Source: Streptomyces sp. NBC_01707 (GTDB lineage Bacteria; Actinomycetota; Actinomycetes; Streptomycetales; Streptomycetaceae). From it: a stretch of DNA of 64,000 bases. A program made the position numbers and the translations under genes. The notes under the pieces are model-generated. The model had not been told where the DNA came from. It made no database searches and saw nothing but the letters and a program-made list of their open reading frames with translations. Shown piece after piece: positions 8,809 to 17,199 of the stretch. Where the stretch lies: positions 6,944,001 through 7,008,000 of the forward strand of contig NZ_CP109190.1 of assembly GCF_041438805.1 (NCBI RefSeq), given 5' to 3'. Within the stretch, counting starts at the first letter, position 1, and the number at the start of each line of letters is the position of its first letter.

Positions 8809-9792
8809 ATGGTTCAGCTCGTCTCACGCACCGCTTCGGTGCCACCCAAAGGCAGACAGGCCGAATTTCCACGGCAGTTGGTCCACCGGTCCGATCCCGA
8901 GGACGTCTTCCCCACCGGCTGGACCAGACAGACCGACACCCAGTTCTCGGTGTCGGCCCGCTGGCCGCGTGCGCACCGCTTCTTCGCCCCCGTGGCGGGC
9001 AGCTACCAGGACCCACTGCTGATCGCGGAGACCATGCGGCAGACGACGATGCTCCTCGCGCACGCGGAATTCGGCGTTCCGGTCGGGGACCAGTTCGTGA
9101 TGTGGGAGCTGGGATACATCTCCTCGCCCGAACGCCTCGCCCTGGACGCGCACCCCGAGCACCTTGACCACCCCGACGGATCCTGGGACATCACCGTGGA
9201 CGTCGCGTGCTCCCGGATCAAGCGGCGGGGCCGGGGCCTCGGCGCCATGAGCCTGGAACTGCTCCTGCATCGCAGCGGCACCCGGATCGCGACCGGCGGC
9301 GGCCGGATCAGCTGCACGTCGGCCAAGGCGTACGAGCGGCTGCGGGGGAACCGCCGGGCCGGGACGGACGTCCCCGTCCCCCTGCTTCCGTCCGTCGCAC
9401 CGCGTGAGGCCGGCCGGGACTCGGAGCGTGACGTCGTGCTGGCGCCGACTCCGCGTCAGGGCCTTTGGCGGCTGCGGCTCGACACCGGACATCCGACCCT
9501 CTTCGGCCGGCCCAACGACCATGTGCCGGGAGTCCTGCTGCTGGAGGCGGCCCGTCAGGCCGCCAATGCCGTCCGCCCCGGGCGCACCTTCCTGCCGGTG
9601 TCGCTGGAGGCCGCCTTCCTCCGCTACGTCGAGCTCGACCGCCCCTGCTGGATCGAGGCCTGGATCGTCCCGGCGGACACCCGGTCGACGACCAGGGTGC
9701 ACGTCCGGGCCACCCAGGACGGTGAACCGGTCTTCACCAGCACGCTCGACTCGCCGGACCGCACCGAAGAGGCACAGGGCATACGCTCGTGA
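8809..9792 (+). CDS. scbA: AfsA/ScbA-type gamma-butyrolactone synthase
   Basis: This 327-residue protein belongs to the A-factor biosynthesis family. Family members condense a beta-ketoacyl chain with dihydroxyacetone phosphate in signal synthesis. Two hot-dog repeats are visible. The first has VHRSDPEDVFPTGWT and RAHRFFAPVAGSYQDPLLIAETMRQ, the second DTGHPTLFGRPNDHVPGVLLLEAARQA and the C-terminal LRYVELDRP. Both HRFF/HP..F..P.DHVPG blocks are hallmarks. The ATG at 8809 has GGGGGG 6 nt upstream; the in-frame ATG at 8785 has no ribosome site. The TGA overlaps the GTG of the next gene. Expression is probably repressed by the divergent receptor. Confidence 0.92.
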   Translation: MVQLVSRTASVPPKGRQAEFPRQLVHRSDPEDVFPTGWTRQTDTQFSVSARWPRAHRFFAPVAGSYQDPLLIAETMRQTTMLLAHAEFGVPVGDQFVMWELGYISSPERLALDAHPEHLDHPDGSWDITVDVACSRIKRRGRGLGAMSLELLLHRSGTRIATGGGRISCTSAKAYERLRGNRRAGTDVPVPLLPSVAPREAGRDSERDVVLAPTPRQGLWRLRLDTGHPTLFGRPNDHVPGVLLLEAARQAANAVRPGRTFLPVSLEAAFLRYVELDRPCWIEAWIVPADTRSTTRVHVRATQDGEPVFTSTLDSPDRTEEAQGIRS

Positions 9793-10739
9793 CGGCGCCG
9801 CGCATCCTCATCACCGGAGCGACCGGATTCATCGGCAGCCATGTCGTGGCCGCCGCGCGCCGGATCCCCGGGGCCCGCCTGCGACTGATGACGCACCGCA
9901 CCGCGCTCGACAGCGGTCCCGACCCCGCGACCGGCATCGGGACCCGCGTCGAGACCGTGTACGGGGATCTCGCCGATCCCGCCTCTCTGCACGGCAGTTG
10001 CGACGGGATCGACGCCTTGATCCACTGCGCCTCGCAGATCGGCGGCGACGCGGGGACGGCCACGACCGTCAACGACCACGGCACCCGCGCCCTGGTCGAT
10101 GAGGCCGCACGCAGCGGCGTCACCCGGATCGTCCACTTGAGCACGGCATCCGTCTACGGGCGTGGTCCGTTCACGGAGTTGATGCCGGGCCGGGTGGCGC
10201 CGGCCCCCGCCTCGGCCACCAGCCTGACCCGCGCCGCCGCCGAGCGGCACGTCCTCGCGGCGGGCGGCGCCGTATTGCGTCCGCACATCGTGCACGGCGC
10301 CGGGGACCGCTGGGCGGTGCCTGGACTCGTAGCCCTGCTCGGGCAGTTGAGGGCGGGACTGACCGGGTGCGAGGCGCGGCACTCGCTCATCGACGTCGAG
10401 ACGCTGGGCAGGGCGCTGCTCGCCGCCGCCCTCTCGCCGAAGGAGCCGACGGGCGTCCACCACGTCAACCACCCCGAGCCGGTGGCCTGTTCGGAGCTGA
10501 TGGCGACGGTCATCGACCAACTCGGGCTGCCCTGGGCAGGTGCGGGCGTCGGTGTCGACGCCGCCCGTGCCCGGCTGGCCCAGGTCCCGTACGCACTGCA
10601 CCATCTCGACATGCTCGCGGTGGACCACTGGTTCGCCGACGAGCGGGTCTGGCAGGACATGGGCTGCGAGCCGGGCGCGGGCTTCGCCGTCACCTTCGCC
10701 CGGCACGCCCCTTGGTACCGGCAGTTCCTGGGGCGGTAG
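9789..10739 (+). CDS. NAD-dependent epimerase/dehydratase coupled to the AfsA-type gene
   Basis: A 316-residue extended short-chain dehydrogenase. The nucleotide-binding motif ITGATGFIGSHV is at 8-19; LIHCASQIGGDAGT and VHLSTASVYGRG follow. The usual YxxxK is not obvious, because the region reads SATSLTRAAAERH; the catalytic Tyr is therefore missing or displaced. The GTG start overlaps the synthase stop by 4 bp (GTGA), which shows translational coupling and suggests it modifies the butyrolactone precursor. A similar reductase gene lies beside scbA in S. coelicolor. Its exact step is inferred from context. Confidence 0.82.
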   Translation: MTAPRILITGATGFIGSHVVAAARRIPGARLRLMTHRTALDSGPDPATGIGTRVETVYGDLADPASLHGSCDGIDALIHCASQIGGDAGTATTVNDHGTRALVDEAARSGVTRIVHLSTASVYGRGPFTELMPGRVAPAPASATSLTRAAAERHVLAAGGAVLRPHIVHGAGDRWAVPGLVALLGQLRAGLTGCEARHSLIDVETLGRALLAAALSPKEPTGVHHVNHPEPVACSELMATVIDQLGLPWAGAGVGVDAARARLAQVPYALHHLDMLAVDHWFADERVWQDMGCEPGAGFAVTFARHAPWYRQFLGR

Positions 10740-10748
10740 GCCCCCGCG

Positions 10749-11627
10749 TCACTCCGCGGCCGGTATCCGCGTCCCCGTCCCGCTCACCCGCACCCGTGCG
10801 TCGCCCGCACGCAGTTCGACGGTGAGCGTGCCGGGACGGCCCATGTCCTCGCCCTGGTGGAGAGTGAGGACCGCGGCGTCCGGGACGAGGGCCTGTTCGC
10901 GCAGGTAGGCCCCGAAGGCGGCCGCCGCCGCTCCCGTCGCCGGGTCCTCGACCACACCGCCGACCGGGAACGGGTCGCGGACGTGGAAGACGGTCGGCGA
11001 CTCACGCCAGACCAGCTGAACCGTCGTCAGATCGAGTCGGTGCATGAGCGCTTCGAGGCGCGCGAAGTCGTAGTCGAGGTCGGCGAGCCGCTCGCGGCTC
11101 GCTGCGGCAAGCACCAGGTGGCGGGCGCCCGCATAGGCGATACGGGGCGGCAGAGCCGGGTCCAGGTCGGCGGCCGGCCAGCCCAGGGCGGCCAGCGCCT
11201 CGGTCAGGTCGTCCCGAGCGGCATCCGTCACGTGGGGTTCCACGCTCGTGAGGGTGGCCCGGAGCTCGGCGCCCTCCTGGGCGACGGTGACCGGGACCGT
11301 GCCCGCCTGCGTGGTGAAGACCAGATCGCCGGGGCCGTTGCGCTCGGCGAGGGCGATGGCCGTCGCCACCGTGGCGTGGCCGCAGAACGGAACCTCCGCC
11401 TTCGGGCTGAAGTAGCGGATCGTGTAACCACGACCGGTCGATCCGCCCGACTCGCCCGGCCCGGTCAGGAACGCCGACTCGCTGTAGCCGAGCTCGGCCG
11501 CGACGGCGAGCATCGCCGCGTCGTCGAGACCGGACGCGTCGAGGACGACCCCCGCCGGGTTGCCTCCCTCCGGGTCGGCGGAGAACGCGGTGTAGCGAAG
11601 GACCTCGGTGCCGGAAATCTGAGTCAT
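10749..11627 (-). CDS. PhzF family isomerase/epimerase-like protein
   Basis: About 292 residues. Family hallmarks are GGNPAGVVLD at 19-28, the catalytic Glu in LGYSESAFL near 44, RYFSPKAEVPFCGHATVATA near 70-90 and VEDPATGAAAAAFG near 228. PhzF proteins catalyse proton shifts on small acids such as DHHA in phenazine synthesis; most genomic copies have unknown substrates. No phenazine genes are nearby. The start is ambiguous: ATG 11627 fits the family, and GTG 11645 is also in frame. It is convergent with the coupled reductase gene, only 9 bp away, with no hairpin between. Confidence 0.88.
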   Translation of the reverse strand: MTQISGTEVLRYTAFSADPEGGNPAGVVLDASGLDDAAMLAVAAELGYSESAFLTGPGESGGSTGRGYTIRYFSPKAEVPFCGHATVATAIALAERNGPGDLVFTTQAGTVPVTVAQEGAELRATLTSVEPHVTDAARDDLTEALAALGWPAADLDPALPPRIAYAGARHLVLAAASRERLADLDYDFARLEALMHRLDLTTVQLVWRESPTVFHVRDPFPVGGVVEDPATGAAAAAFGAYLREQALVPDAAVLTLHQGEDMGRPGTLTVELRAGDARVRVSGTGTRIPAAE

Positions 11628-11828
11628 GACGCACGTCAACCGCACCGCGGCTCAAGGCATTCCCGGCCGGGACGGCCGGCACCGCGAACCGCGGCCGCGG
11701 CGCCGGCCGGGTGGCGGTTCGCGATGCCGTTGCCCGTCTTCGGTCGAACAGGAGTCGGGACGACGCGCACCCGCCCGGCGGCGCCGAAAGCGGTCGGATG
11801 CCGCCCAGGGGCCGACACGCGCCGGCTG

Positions 11829-12602
11829 TCAGCCGCGGCCCACGTACGGCATCGTCGTCGCCAGGACCGTCGCGAACTGCACATTCGCCTCCAGCGGCAG
11901 CTCCGCCATGTGCAATACCGTCCGGGCCACGTCGTCCGCCGCCATCACCGGCTCCACAGCCAGTTCGCCATGCGCCTGAAGGGTGCCCCTCTGCATCCGC
12001 TCGGTCATCTCGGTCGCGGCGTTGCCGATGTCGATCTGGCCGCAGGCGATCCGGTACGGGCGCCCGTCCAGGGACAGCGACTTCGTCAGCCCCGTCATGG
12101 CGTGCTTGGTCGCCGTGTACGCCACCGAGTGAGGGCGCGGTGCATGGGCGGAGATCGATCCGTTGTTGATGATCCGGCCGCCCTGCGGGTCCTGCTCCTT
12201 CATCTGCCGGTACGCCGCCTGCGCGCACAGGAACGCCCCCGTCAGGTTCACGTCGACCACGGTGCGCCAGTCGTCGTAGGACAGGTCCTCCACCGGGACG
12301 GAGCGAGGGCCGAACGTCCCCGCGTTGTTGAACAGCAGGTCGACCCGACCGGCCCACTCCCGTACGGAGGAGAACAGCGCGGTCACGTCGTCGGGGCGGG
12401 AGACGTCGGCGGGGACGGTGATCACCCCGGCCTTCTCCCCGGCCAGTTCCGCGGTCTCGGCGAGGGGTTCGGGGCGGCGGCCGGCGAGCGCCACCGACCA
12501 GCCGGCGCCGGTCAGGGCAAGAGCCACCGCACGGCCGATCCCGGAGCCCGCGCCCGTGACGACGGCCGTCTTCGCATCGGAGTTCAACAGTTTGTTGCTC
12601 AT
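11829..12602 (-). CDS. Short-chain dehydrogenase/reductase
   Basis: A classical SDR of 257 residues. TGAGSGIG at 17-24 binds the nucleotide, followed by NNAG near 91, NNGSIS near 146 and the catalytic YTATK near 161. The last residues ([23 protein letters not shown]) resemble SDRs annotated as serine 3-dehydrogenase-like or sepiapterin-type. The substrate cannot be told. No ribosome site is visible before ATG 12602; the sequence TACGCT lies 8 nt upstream on the coding strand, so it may be leaderless. Confidence 0.88.
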   Translation of the reverse strand: MSNKLLNSDAKTAVVTGAGSGIGRAVALALTGAGWSVALAGRRPEPLAETAELAGEKAGVITVPADVSRPDDVTALFSSVREWAGRVDLLFNNAGTFGPRSVPVEDLSYDDWRTVVDVNLTGAFLCAQAAYRQMKEQDPQGGRIINNGSISAHAPRPHSVAYTATKHAMTGLTKSLSLDGRPYRIACGQIDIGNAATEMTERMQRGTLQAHGELAVEPVMAADDVARTVLHMAELPLEANVQFATVLATTMPYVGRG

Positions 12603-12934
12603 GACGCCGCAGCGTACGCCTCCCGGGTCAAAGGCCCTCGGTGGGCGGTCGGTTCAGGTTCGACGGAATGATTTCTTGATCATTCTTCGGCGATTCCAGC
12701 GCCGCCGGTGCAGCCGTCCGACGATGATCATGTTCCTGCGACCGCGCACCTCTCCGTCTGTGTTCCGTCTGCGTACCTCCGTGTCCGCGGTACCCCGGCG
12801 CAATTCGTCCCCCGAGGGGCGATCCCGCTCGACTCCTCATCAGCGCGACGCCTGTGCGACGCCACCACGACAGCCACTCGATGTGCGGGACCGGTGGACT
12901 TCCACGCGTACACCGCCAGTCAGGGGAGGGACAG
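12603..12934. other. 332-bp divergent intergenic region between the SDR and PhoD genes
   Basis: I see no gene here. It holds an inverted repeat GAATGAT-ttcttg-ATCATTC at 12666-12685 and a second short palindrome ATGATCAT near 12725. The repeats are AT-rich islands in GC-rich DNA and could be operator and promoter parts. I looked for PHO boxes (direct GTTCACC-like 11-mers) in front of the phosphatase gene and found none that convince. Confidence 0.5.
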
Positions 12935-14563
12935 ATGACGTACTCATCGCACCAGCAGGAGATGCGCGACGCCGCACGCCACGTCGGCCGCCGCCGTTTC
13001 CTCACCGTTACCGGTGCCGCCGCCGCGCTCGCTTTCTCGGTCAACCTGCCGGCCGCGGGCGCCGCGAGCGCCGCCGAAATGGACGCCCGGAGGATCAGCG
13101 AGGACCCGTTCACCCTCGGCGTCGCCTCCGGTGACCCGCTGCCCGACTCGGTCCTGCTGTGGACGAGACTCGCACCTCGCCCGTACGAGCCGGACAGCGG
13201 ACTGCCGAACGCCCGTGTCCAGGTGCGCTGGGAGCTCGCCCGCGACGAGAACTTCACCCGGATCGTCCGGCGCGGCACCGCCACCGCCCACCCGGAGTTC
13301 GACCACAGCGTCCACGTCGAGATCAAGGGCCTCGACGCCGACCGCGTCCTCTACTACCGCTTCCGCGCCGGGAAGTGGGTCAGCCAGGTCGGCCGGACCC
13401 GCACCGCCCCCGCCCGGCACGCCCGCAACAGCGCGCTGTCCCTCGCCGCCGTCTCCTGCCAGGCGTACCACGACGGCTACTTCACCGCGTACAGCCACCT
13501 CGCGCAGGAGGACGTCGACGTCGTCTTCCACCTCGGCGACTACCTCTACGAGTACGCCGTGACCGCGACCGGCGGCGCCCGCAACTACACGGACCGCACA
13601 CTCCCCGCCCACTTCAACCGGGAGACGGTCACCCTGGAGGACTACCGCCTGCGGTACGCCCTCTACAAGTCCGACCCGGATCTGCGCGCCGCGCACGCCG
13701 CGCACCCCTTCGTCGTCACCTGGGACGACCACGAGACCGAGAACAACTACGCGGGCGGTACCCCGGAGAACGACGTCCCGCCGGAGGAGTTCCTGCTGCG
13801 CCGCGCCGCCGCGTACCGCGCGTACTGGGAGAACCAGCCACTGCGCACCCCGCAGCGGCCGACCGGCCCCGACATGAAGCTCTACCGGCGCCTGCAGTTC
13901 GGCCGGCTCGCCCAGTTCGACATCCTCGACACCCGTCAGTACCGCAGCGACCAGGCGTACGGGGACGGCTGGCAGAAGCCGGGGCCGGAGTCCGAGGACC
14001 CGTCGCGCACCTTGACCGGCGCCACCCAGGAGCGCTGGCTGCTCGACGGCTGGCACGCCTCGCGGGCCACCTGGAACGTCGTACCGCAGCAGGTCACCTT
14101 CGCCCAGCGGCGCGACGTGCCGACCGACGCCTTCAAGCTGTCCATGGACGCGTGGGACGGCTACCCGGCCTCCCGGGACCGGATCCTGAAGGGCGCGGAG
14201 GCCGCCGGGATCGACAACCTGATGGTGCTGACCGGCGATGTGCACGTCGGCTACGGCTTCGACCTGAAGAAGGACTTCGACGACCCGTCGTCCCGCACGC
14301 TCGGTACGGAGATCGTCGCCACGTCCATCACCAGCGGCAAGGACGGCTCCGACAAGCCGGCCAGCTGGAACAACCAGATGCAGGCCAACCCGCACATGAA
14401 GTTCTTCAACGGACGGCGCGGGTACGCGGTCGTCACGCTGGGCCAGGACCAGGCACGCGCCGACTTCCGCACGGTGTCGGCCGTCACCACGCCGGGTGCG
14501 CCCGTGGCGACGGCCGGATCGTTCGTCACGGAGGTGGGTAACCAGGGCCTCACGCCTGCGTGA
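12935..14563 (+). CDS. phoD: Tat-exported PhoD-type alkaline phosphatase/phosphodiesterase
   Basis: A 542-residue metallo-phosphoesterase expected to release phosphate from organic phosphates outside the cell. The N-terminus carries a twin-arginine signal (GRRRFLTVTGAAAALAF, with cleavage near AASA). The PhoD domain shows FTLGVASGDPLPDSVLLWTRLAP, then metal-binding blocks VSCQAY, FHLGDYLYEYA, TWDDHETENNYAGG and LTGDVHVGYG. GGGGAGGGA ends 4 nt before ATG 12935, which settles the start. Expression under PhoP would be expected, but no PHO box is clear. A strong bidirectional hairpin overlaps its stop codon. Confidence 0.93.
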   Translation: MTYSSHQQEMRDAARHVGRRRFLTVTGAAAALAFSVNLPAAGAASAAEMDARRISEDPFTLGVASGDPLPDSVLLWTRLAPRPYEPDSGLPNARVQVRWELARDENFTRIVRRGTATAHPEFDHSVHVEIKGLDADRVLYYRFRAGKWVSQVGRTRTAPARHARNSALSLAAVSCQAYHDGYFTAYSHLAQEDVDVVFHLGDYLYEYAVTATGGARNYTDRTLPAHFNRETVTLEDYRLRYALYKSDPDLRAAHAAHPFVVTWDDHETENNYAGGTPENDVPPEEFLLRRAAAYRAYWENQPLRTPQRPTGPDMKLYRRLQFGRLAQFDILDTRQYRSDQAYGDGWQKPGPESEDPSRTLTGATQERWLLDGWHASRATWNVVPQQVTFAQRRDVPTDAFKLSMDAWDGYPASRDRILKGAEAAGIDNLMVLTGDVHVGYGFDLKKDFDDPSSRTLGTEIVATSITSGKDGSDKPASWNNQMQANPHMKFFNGRRGYAVVTLGQDQARADFRTVSAVTTPGAPVATAGSFVTEVGNQGLTPA

Positions 14564-14570
14564 GGCCCTG
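14543..14570. terminator. Bidirectional hairpin overlapping the phoD stop codon
   Basis: CAGGGCCTCACGC and GCGTGAGGCCCTG form a perfect 13-bp stem with a 2-nt loop. The stop codon of phoD lies inside the right arm. The opposing oxidoreductase gene ends 13 bp further on. Confidence 0.8.
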
Positions 14571-14582
14571 CCTCCGTCCCGG

Positions 14583-15584
14583 TCAGCCGATGCCGTCCGC
14601 CGGGTAGCGGACGCCGATGCGGTCCCGTACCGCATCGAGCGTCCGCATCACCGCCAGCGAACCGTCCAGCGGCACCAGCGGTGACTCCGTCTCGCCCGCC
14701 AGCAGCGCCCGTACCACCTCGGCCTGCTCGAACTGCATCCCGCTGAGCCCCTCGGCCGACGACCCCGCGGTGAACTCCTGCGGGTCGTGTCCCGGCCGGT
14801 GCAGCACGAACCGCTCCGGGTAGAAGAAGCCGCGCGGGAACTCGATCCGGCCACGGGTGCCCGCGATCGAGGCGGTCTGCGGGGTGTCCGCGACCACCGA
14901 GCAGCTGAGCAGCGCCGTGGCGCCCGACTCCCAGCCCAGCAGCATGCCGGTGTTCAGGTCGACGCCCTCCGGAGAGAGCAGCGCATCGGCCTGGATCCGG
15001 TCGGGCTCACCCAGCAGCAGCTGTGCGAAGGACACCGGATACACCCCCAGGTCCAGCAGCGCACCCCCGCCCAGCGCCGGGTCCCGCAGCCGGTGGTCGG
15101 GGCCGAACGAGCCTGCGAGCCCGAAGTCGGCCTGTACGGTGCGGATGTCGCCGATGGCACCGTCGGCGATCAGCGCGGTCAGCCGCCTGATGACCGGGTT
15201 GCAGTACGTCCACATCGCCTCCATCAGGAAGAGGCCACGGTCCCGGGCGAGCGCCACGAGCTCCTCCGCCTCCCGGGAATTGAGCGTGAACGCCTTCTCG
15301 CACAGCACGTGCTTCCCGGCCTTCAGGCAGAGCGCGGTGGCTTCCCGGTGCGCGGAGTGCGGGGTGGCCACGTACACCACGTCGACCTCGTCGTCCGCGG
15401 CAAGCTCGGCCCAGCTGCCGTACGCCCTGGGTATCCCGAACCGCTCGGCGAACGCCTTGGCCGACGTATCGGTGCGCGAGGCCACAGCTACCACCTCCGT
15501 GCCGGGCACCGCCTGAAGGTCAGCGGTGAAGGTCGCGGCGATGCCACCCGTAGCCAGCACACCCCAACGCACGGTCCTGCTCAT
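14583..15584 (-). CDS. Gfo/Idh/MocA family NAD(P)-dependent oxidoreductase
   Basis: A 333-residue dehydrogenase. The Rossmann motif WGVLATGGIAATF is at 7-19, YVATPHSAH near 71-79, and the signature KHVLCEKAF near 90-98 holds the conserved Lys. GGGALLDLGVYPVSFA near 173-188 matches the second-domain active-site block. Members act on sugars, inositols or trans-dihydrodiols; the substrate is unknown. The ATG at 15584 follows GGGAG on the coding strand. It is divergent from the efflux gene with a 78-bp gap that must hold both promoters. Confidence 0.88.
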   Translation of the reverse strand: MSRTVRWGVLATGGIAATFTADLQAVPGTEVVAVASRTDTSAKAFAERFGIPRAYGSWAELAADDEVDVVYVATPHSAHREATALCLKAGKHVLCEKAFTLNSREAEELVALARDRGLFLMEAMWTYCNPVIRRLTALIADGAIGDIRTVQADFGLAGSFGPDHRLRDPALGGGALLDLGVYPVSFAQLLLGEPDRIQADALLSPEGVDLNTGMLLGWESGATALLSCSVVADTPQTASIAGTRGRIEFPRGFFYPERFVLHRPGHDPQEFTAGSSAEGLSGMQFEQAEVVRALLAGETESPLVPLDGSLAVMRTLDAVRDRIGVRYPADGIG

Positions 15585-15662
15585 GCCTGCTCCCAAAAAG
15601 GTCTCGACCACTCCGGCTGAGCTGAGAGCATAGAGGGCGGATTCAACTATTTGGAGATGAGA

Positions 15663-16967
15663 ATGCCGGAGAGCGGCGTGAGCCGAGCCCAGCACACCCA
15701 CATACCGACCGACCGGACGGGCATCACTGCCGCGACCGGTCCGACCGCAACAGCCGCGGCCCGGCGCACCGGGCTTCTCGTCACTCTCGTCCTCGGCGGT
15801 CTCACCGCACTTCCGCCGCTCTCCATGGACATGTATCTCCCGGCGCTCCCCGCGGTCACCGACGCCCTGCACGCCCCCGCCGCCACCGTCCAGCTCACCC
15901 TCACCGCCTGCCTCGGCGGCATGGCGCTCGGCCAGGTCGTCGTCGGACCGATGAGCGACCGGTGGGGCCGGCGCCGGCCGCTCCTGCTCGGCATGGTCGT
16001 CTATGTACTCGCCACCGCGCTCTGCGTCTTCGCGCCCACCACGGAACTCCTCATCGGCTTCCGCCTCCTGCAGGGACTGGCCGGTGCGGCCGGCATCGTC
16101 ATCGCCCGGGCCGTGGTCCGTGACATGTACGACGGCGTGGAGATGGCCCGGTTCTTCTCCACCCTGATGCTGATCTCCGGCGTCGCACCGGTCATCGCGC
16201 CACTGATCGGCGGACAGGTGCTGCGGTTCACCGACTGGCGGGGCATCTTCGCCGTCCTCACGGTCGTCGGCGTGCTGCTCACCCTGGTCGTCTGGAAGTG
16301 GCTGCACGAGACGCTGCCGCCCGAGGAGCGGCACACCGGCGGCGTCGGTGACGCGTTGCGCACCATGCGCGGACTCCTCGGCGACCGTACGTTCACCGGC
16401 TACATGGTCGCGGGCAGCCTGGCCTTCGCGGCCCTCTTCGCGTACGTGAGCGCCTCGCCGTTCGTCGTGCAGGAGATCTACGGTGCCTCGCCGCAGACCT
16501 TCAGCCTGCTCTTCGGCATCAACTCGATCGGTCTGATCACCGTCGGCCAGATCAACGGCAAGATACTGGTGGGCCGGATCAGCCTGGACAAGGCGCTCGG
16601 CTTCGGGCTCGGGGTCATCGTGCTGGCCGCGACCGCGTTGCTGCTGATGACGTCCGGGGCCTTCGGCGACGTCGGTCTCGTGCCGGTCGCCACCGGGCTC
16701 TTCGTGCTGATGTCGGCGATGGGGCTGGCGATGCCGAACACCAACGCCCTGGCCCTGATGCGTACCAAGCACGCCGCGGGTTCCGCCTCGGCGCTGCTCG
16801 GTACGTCATCGTTCCTGATCGGGGCGATCGCCTCACCGCTCGTCGGGATCGCGGGAGACGCGACGGCCGTACCCATGGCGGTCGTCCAGCTGGTGTGCGC
16901 GGTCGGCGCCATGGCGTGCTTCCTGGGTCTGTGCCGCCCCTGGCAGCGCGGTGGCGCAAGGGCTTGA
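15663..16967 (+). CDS. Bcr/CflA family drug efflux transporter (MFS)
   Basis: A 434-residue proton-coupled efflux protein with 12 predicted membrane segments. The family signature LPPLSMDMYLPALPAVTDAL lies in the first segment, and motif A, GPMSDRWGRRRPLL, in loop 2-3. RAVVRDM in segment 4 is also typical. Known relatives export bicyclomycin, chloramphenicol or sulphonamides; the substrate here is not known. GGAG lies 6 nt before ATG 15663, better than the in-frame TTG 15651 or ATG 15657. The N-terminal 30 residues are a Thr-rich cytoplasmic tail. Confidence 0.88.
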   Translation: MPESGVSRAQHTHIPTDRTGITAATGPTATAAARRTGLLVTLVLGGLTALPPLSMDMYLPALPAVTDALHAPAATVQLTLTACLGGMALGQVVVGPMSDRWGRRRPLLLGMVVYVLATALCVFAPTTELLIGFRLLQGLAGAAGIVIARAVVRDMYDGVEMARFFSTLMLISGVAPVIAPLIGGQVLRFTDWRGIFAVLTVVGVLLTLVVWKWLHETLPPEERHTGGVGDALRTMRGLLGDRTFTGYMVAGSLAFAALFAYVSASPFVVQEIYGASPQTFSLLFGINSIGLITVGQINGKILVGRISLDKALGFGLGVIVLAATALLLMTSGAFGDVGLVPVATGLFVLMSAMGLAMPNTNALALMRTKHAAGSASALLGTSSFLIGAIASPLVGIAGDATAVPMAVVQLVCAVGAMACFLGLCRPWQRGGARA

Positions 16968-17031
16968 GCAAGGGCCCCCTCGGGCCACTCGCGCCCAGGG
17001 GATGTCCGGCCAGGATCCGTCCGGCACCTCC

Positions 17032-17199
17032 TGAGGGCTGTCCCGTAATCCCTGGCGGGCGCACGACGACAACTCCGGCACCTCGCCCCGCGTTGTCGGA
17101 ACGCCCGAATACGACCAGTACGATGGCGCCTCTCCGTCTTGCGGCGCACCGCATCTGACGCCGCGCGCCGATCCACCAGGCATTACGGGACAGCGCTCA
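17032..17199. mobile_element. 168-bp MITE-like element with 24-bp terminal inverted repeats
   Basis: The left end (17032-17055, TGAGGGCTGTCCCGTAATCC then CTGG) and the right end (17176-17199, on the other strand TGAGCGCTGTCCCGTAATGC then CTGG) match at 22 of 24 positions. The inside has no gene. A 21-bp match to the same end occurs at 53843-53863. It sits between the convergent efflux and PQQ-like genes, and its right terminus provides the TGA stop of the PQQ-like gene. No clear target-site duplication is visible. It could be a non-autonomous derivative of an insertion sequence using these ends. Confidence 0.7.

Noticed and set aside
12700..12930. Possible PHO box before the PhoD-type phosphatase gene
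   Set aside because: Repeated CCGTCTG/CCGTGTC-like segments do not fit the direct 11-bp GTTCACC pattern well enough.
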